Source: Actinomycetes bacterium (GTDB lineage Bacteria > Actinomycetota > Acidimicrobiia > Acidimicrobiales > JAKAVM01). From it: a stretch of 33,639 nucleotides of DNA. Of the stretch, positions 31,380-33,639 are shown piece after piece. Below the pieces are notes generated by a model that searched no databases, was not told the DNA's origin, and saw only the letters and a program-made list of their open reading frames with translations. The number at the start of each line of letters is the position of its first letter. Within the stretch, counting starts at the first letter, position 1. Location of the stretch: contig JAKAWH010000026.1 of the NCBI GenBank assembly GCA_021817065.1, positions 1-33,639 on the forward strand. Reading direction: 5' to 3'. Both the position numbers and the translations under genes were made by a program.

Positions 31380-33012
31380 GTGATGGCACCGAGGATCGTC
31401 GTCGTCGGCTTGGGCCCATCGGGTCCCGATCTGGTCTCGCCGCGCGCGATAGATCTCCTGGGTGGAGCGGAGCGGCGATATCTGCGGACGCGGTGGCACC
31501 CGGCCGCGGTGGTGGCAGGCGATGCCGAGAGTTTCGACGACCTGTACGAGAGCACCGGGTCGTTCGACGAGGTGTACGCCGGGATTGTCGAAGCCTTGGT
31601 CGCGGCGGCCGAGCGGTGCTCGCCAGGATCCTATGTCGCCTACGGAGTTCCCGGTTCGCCCTTGGTCGCCGAGAAGTCGGTGGCGATGCTGCGTGCCGAC
31701 TCCCGGGTGGAAGTGGAGGTGGAGCCCGCACTCGGATTCCTAGATCTCGCCTGGCATCGCCTCTCGGTGGACCCGGTAGCAACGGGGGTGCGGATTGTGG
31801 ACGGCGCCGAGTTCGCCGTCGAGGCAGCGGGCGAGCGTGGCCCGCTCCTAGTCGCCCAGTGCTGGTCGAAGGAGATCCTCTCGGAGGTCAAGCTGGCCGC
31901 TGAAGGTGCCGGTCCAGTCATCGTGCTCCAGCGCCTTGGCGGTGCCGACGAGGCGGTCTTCGAGGTGGAGTGGGACGATCTCGACCGCAAGGTGGAACCC
32001 GACCACATGACTTCCCTGTGGATTCCGGCGATGGCTGCTCCGGTGGCGGCGGAGTTGCTCCGTCTCGACGAGTTGGTCAGAACGTTGCGGGAGCGCTGCC
32101 CCTGGGATCGCAAGCAGACCCATCGCAGCCTGACCAAACACCTGATCGAAGAGGCGTACGAGGTACTGGATGCCATCGGCGGATTGCCGGAGGATCCCCC
32201 CGTGGCGCACTCCGGCGAAATCATAGGAGCGGTCGCCACCGCACCATCTGCCCAGTCCGGCTCGTCCATCGGGGACGCCGCCACCGCACCATCTGCCCAG
32301 TCCGGCTCGTCCATCGGGGACGCCGCCTTCGAGCACTTGGAGGAAGAGTTGGGGGACCTTCTCTTCCAGGTGCTTTTCCATGCCCGCCTGGCAGCTGAGG
32401 AGGGGCACTTCACCGTCGCCGACGTTGCGCGCCGGACCCACGACAAGCTCGTGGCGCGTCACCCCCACGTCTTTGGGGAGGTGATCGCAGACACGCCCGA
32501 GGCGGTGGTGTCCAACTGGGAGCAGATCAAGAAGGAGGAAAAGGGTCGCTCCTCGATCATGGAGGGGATCCCCTCCTCGCTCCCCGCGCTGGCTTTCGCC
32601 TACAACGTCCAGAAGAAGGCCGCGTCGGTCGGATTCGATTGGCCCGATCCGAGCGGACCATTCTCCAAGGTTGACGAGGAGGTGGGAGAACTACGGCAAG
32701 CGCTCAGCGACCATGGGCAGGCGTCTCCCGAGGCCCGGAGTGAGCTTGGCGATCTTCTGTTCACCCTGGTCAATCTGGCCCGCCACCTGGGAATAGATCC
32801 GGAGATCGCGCTGCGGCAGTCGGCATCGACATTCCGCCTCCGCTTCGAGGCGATGGAGGCGGCGGCCGACCTGGGGTCGACCCCGCTTGGCTCGCTGAGC
32901 CTTGGGGAGTTGGATCGACTGTGGGAGGAGGCGAAGGGGGAATTGGCTGATGGCGCCCCCCCATTGCCGCGCCCGGCTTTTCCCGCGCCCGCGCCGCGGG
33001 GGTCCACGGATG

Positions 33013-33026
<14 letters not shown>
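31380..33026 (+). CDS. mazG: Tetrapyrrole methylase-like / MazG NTP pyrophosphohydrolase fusion (YabN type)
   Basis: The 548-residue protein has an N-terminal SAM-dependent tetrapyrrole-methylase fold (IVVVGLGPSGPDLVS; YVAYGVPGSPLVAEKSV; residues 1 to about 215). Two MazG modules follow: LRERCPWDRKQTHRSLTKHLIEEAYEVLDAI ... LEEELGDLLFQVLFHARLA, then VQKKAASVGFDWPDPSGPFSKVDEEVGELRQAL ... ELGDLLFTLVNLARHLG. MazG hydrolyses NTPs to NMP and pyrophosphate, cleansing non-canonical nucleotides. In the first module an insert with a 15-residue tandem repeat separates the EExxE and ExxD halves of the metal site. GTG 31380 is immediately followed by ATG 31383, and either may be used. Confidence 0.93.
32235..32324 (+). 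repeat. Exact 45-bp tandem duplication inside mazG
   Basis: Bases 32235-32279 are repeated exactly at 32280-32324. Each unit encodes ATAPSAQSGSSIGDA in frame. The identity of the copies implies a recent event. The insert lies between the two halves of the first MazG active-site motif. Confidence 0.95.

Positions 33027-33639
<613 letters not shown>

Noticed and set aside
28103-32324. Short repeats in mfd and mazG as a CRISPR array
   Set aside because: They are contiguous in-frame tandem repeats without spacers and lie inside coding sequence.

Overview
The window is a GC-rich chromosomal segment with frequent GTG starts, few Shine-Dalgarno (SD) leaders and several tightly overlapping genes. 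It most likely comes from an actinobacterium. The housekeeping order glmU-prs ... rplY-pth-mfd-surA-like-mazG-eno, together with lone PspA, BioA and PII genes, is best compatible with the class Acidimicrobiia. That placement is inferred from gene content and was not tested by phylogeny.

Layout. 1-135: structured left edge with lower third-position GC, perhaps the 3' end of an upstream gene or of an IS605-type element. 136-1083: orphan beta-class DNA methyltransferase. 1090-3911 (minus): 14-helix MFS exporter translationally coupled to a beta-propeller-like lipoprotein. 3998-4546: apt. 4554-8707 (minus): a five-gene membrane-stress-like operon of pspA, a small unknown gene and three genes that each carry two YbjQ/UPF0145-like domains. 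8871-10342: small lipoprotein and a kinase-like phosphotransferase. 10483-12159: amtB-glnK. 12178-13470 (minus): bioA. 13505-14101: small membrane protein. 14165-16326: glmU-prs. 16452-19532: isolated divergent flagellin and a sulfotransferase with a long C-terminal extension. 19805-25089 (minus): a five-gene redox cluster. 25237 to the end: rplY, pth, mfd, surA-like lipoprotein, yabN-type mazG and the 5' part of eno.

The most interesting system is the minus-strand cluster 25089-19805. An ATP-driven activator (BadF/HgdC family) and two 2-hydroxyacyl-CoA dehydratase/benzoyl-CoA-reductase-like subunits are followed by a protein resembling part of the acetyl-CoA synthase/CdhC beta subunit and a CooC-type nickel-maturation ATPase, with no CO dehydrogenase in the window. 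I infer an undescribed low-potential metalloenzyme whose electron gun is the activator and whose metal loading or assembly uses CooC. It sits, with the flagellin/sulfotransferase pair, between prs and rplY, where I expect a short gap in relatives.

Other notable points: an ammonium transporter with Glu in place of the first pore His; a GlmU lacking most of its acetyltransferase domain; six YbjQ-like domains in one PspA operon; a MazG whose catalytic motif is split by a tandem-repeat insert; and a recurring pattern of short direct duplications (about 18-75 bp) in linkers and at gene junctions. No tRNA, rRNA or CRISPR array was recognised. No gene-free stretch exceeds 300 bases.
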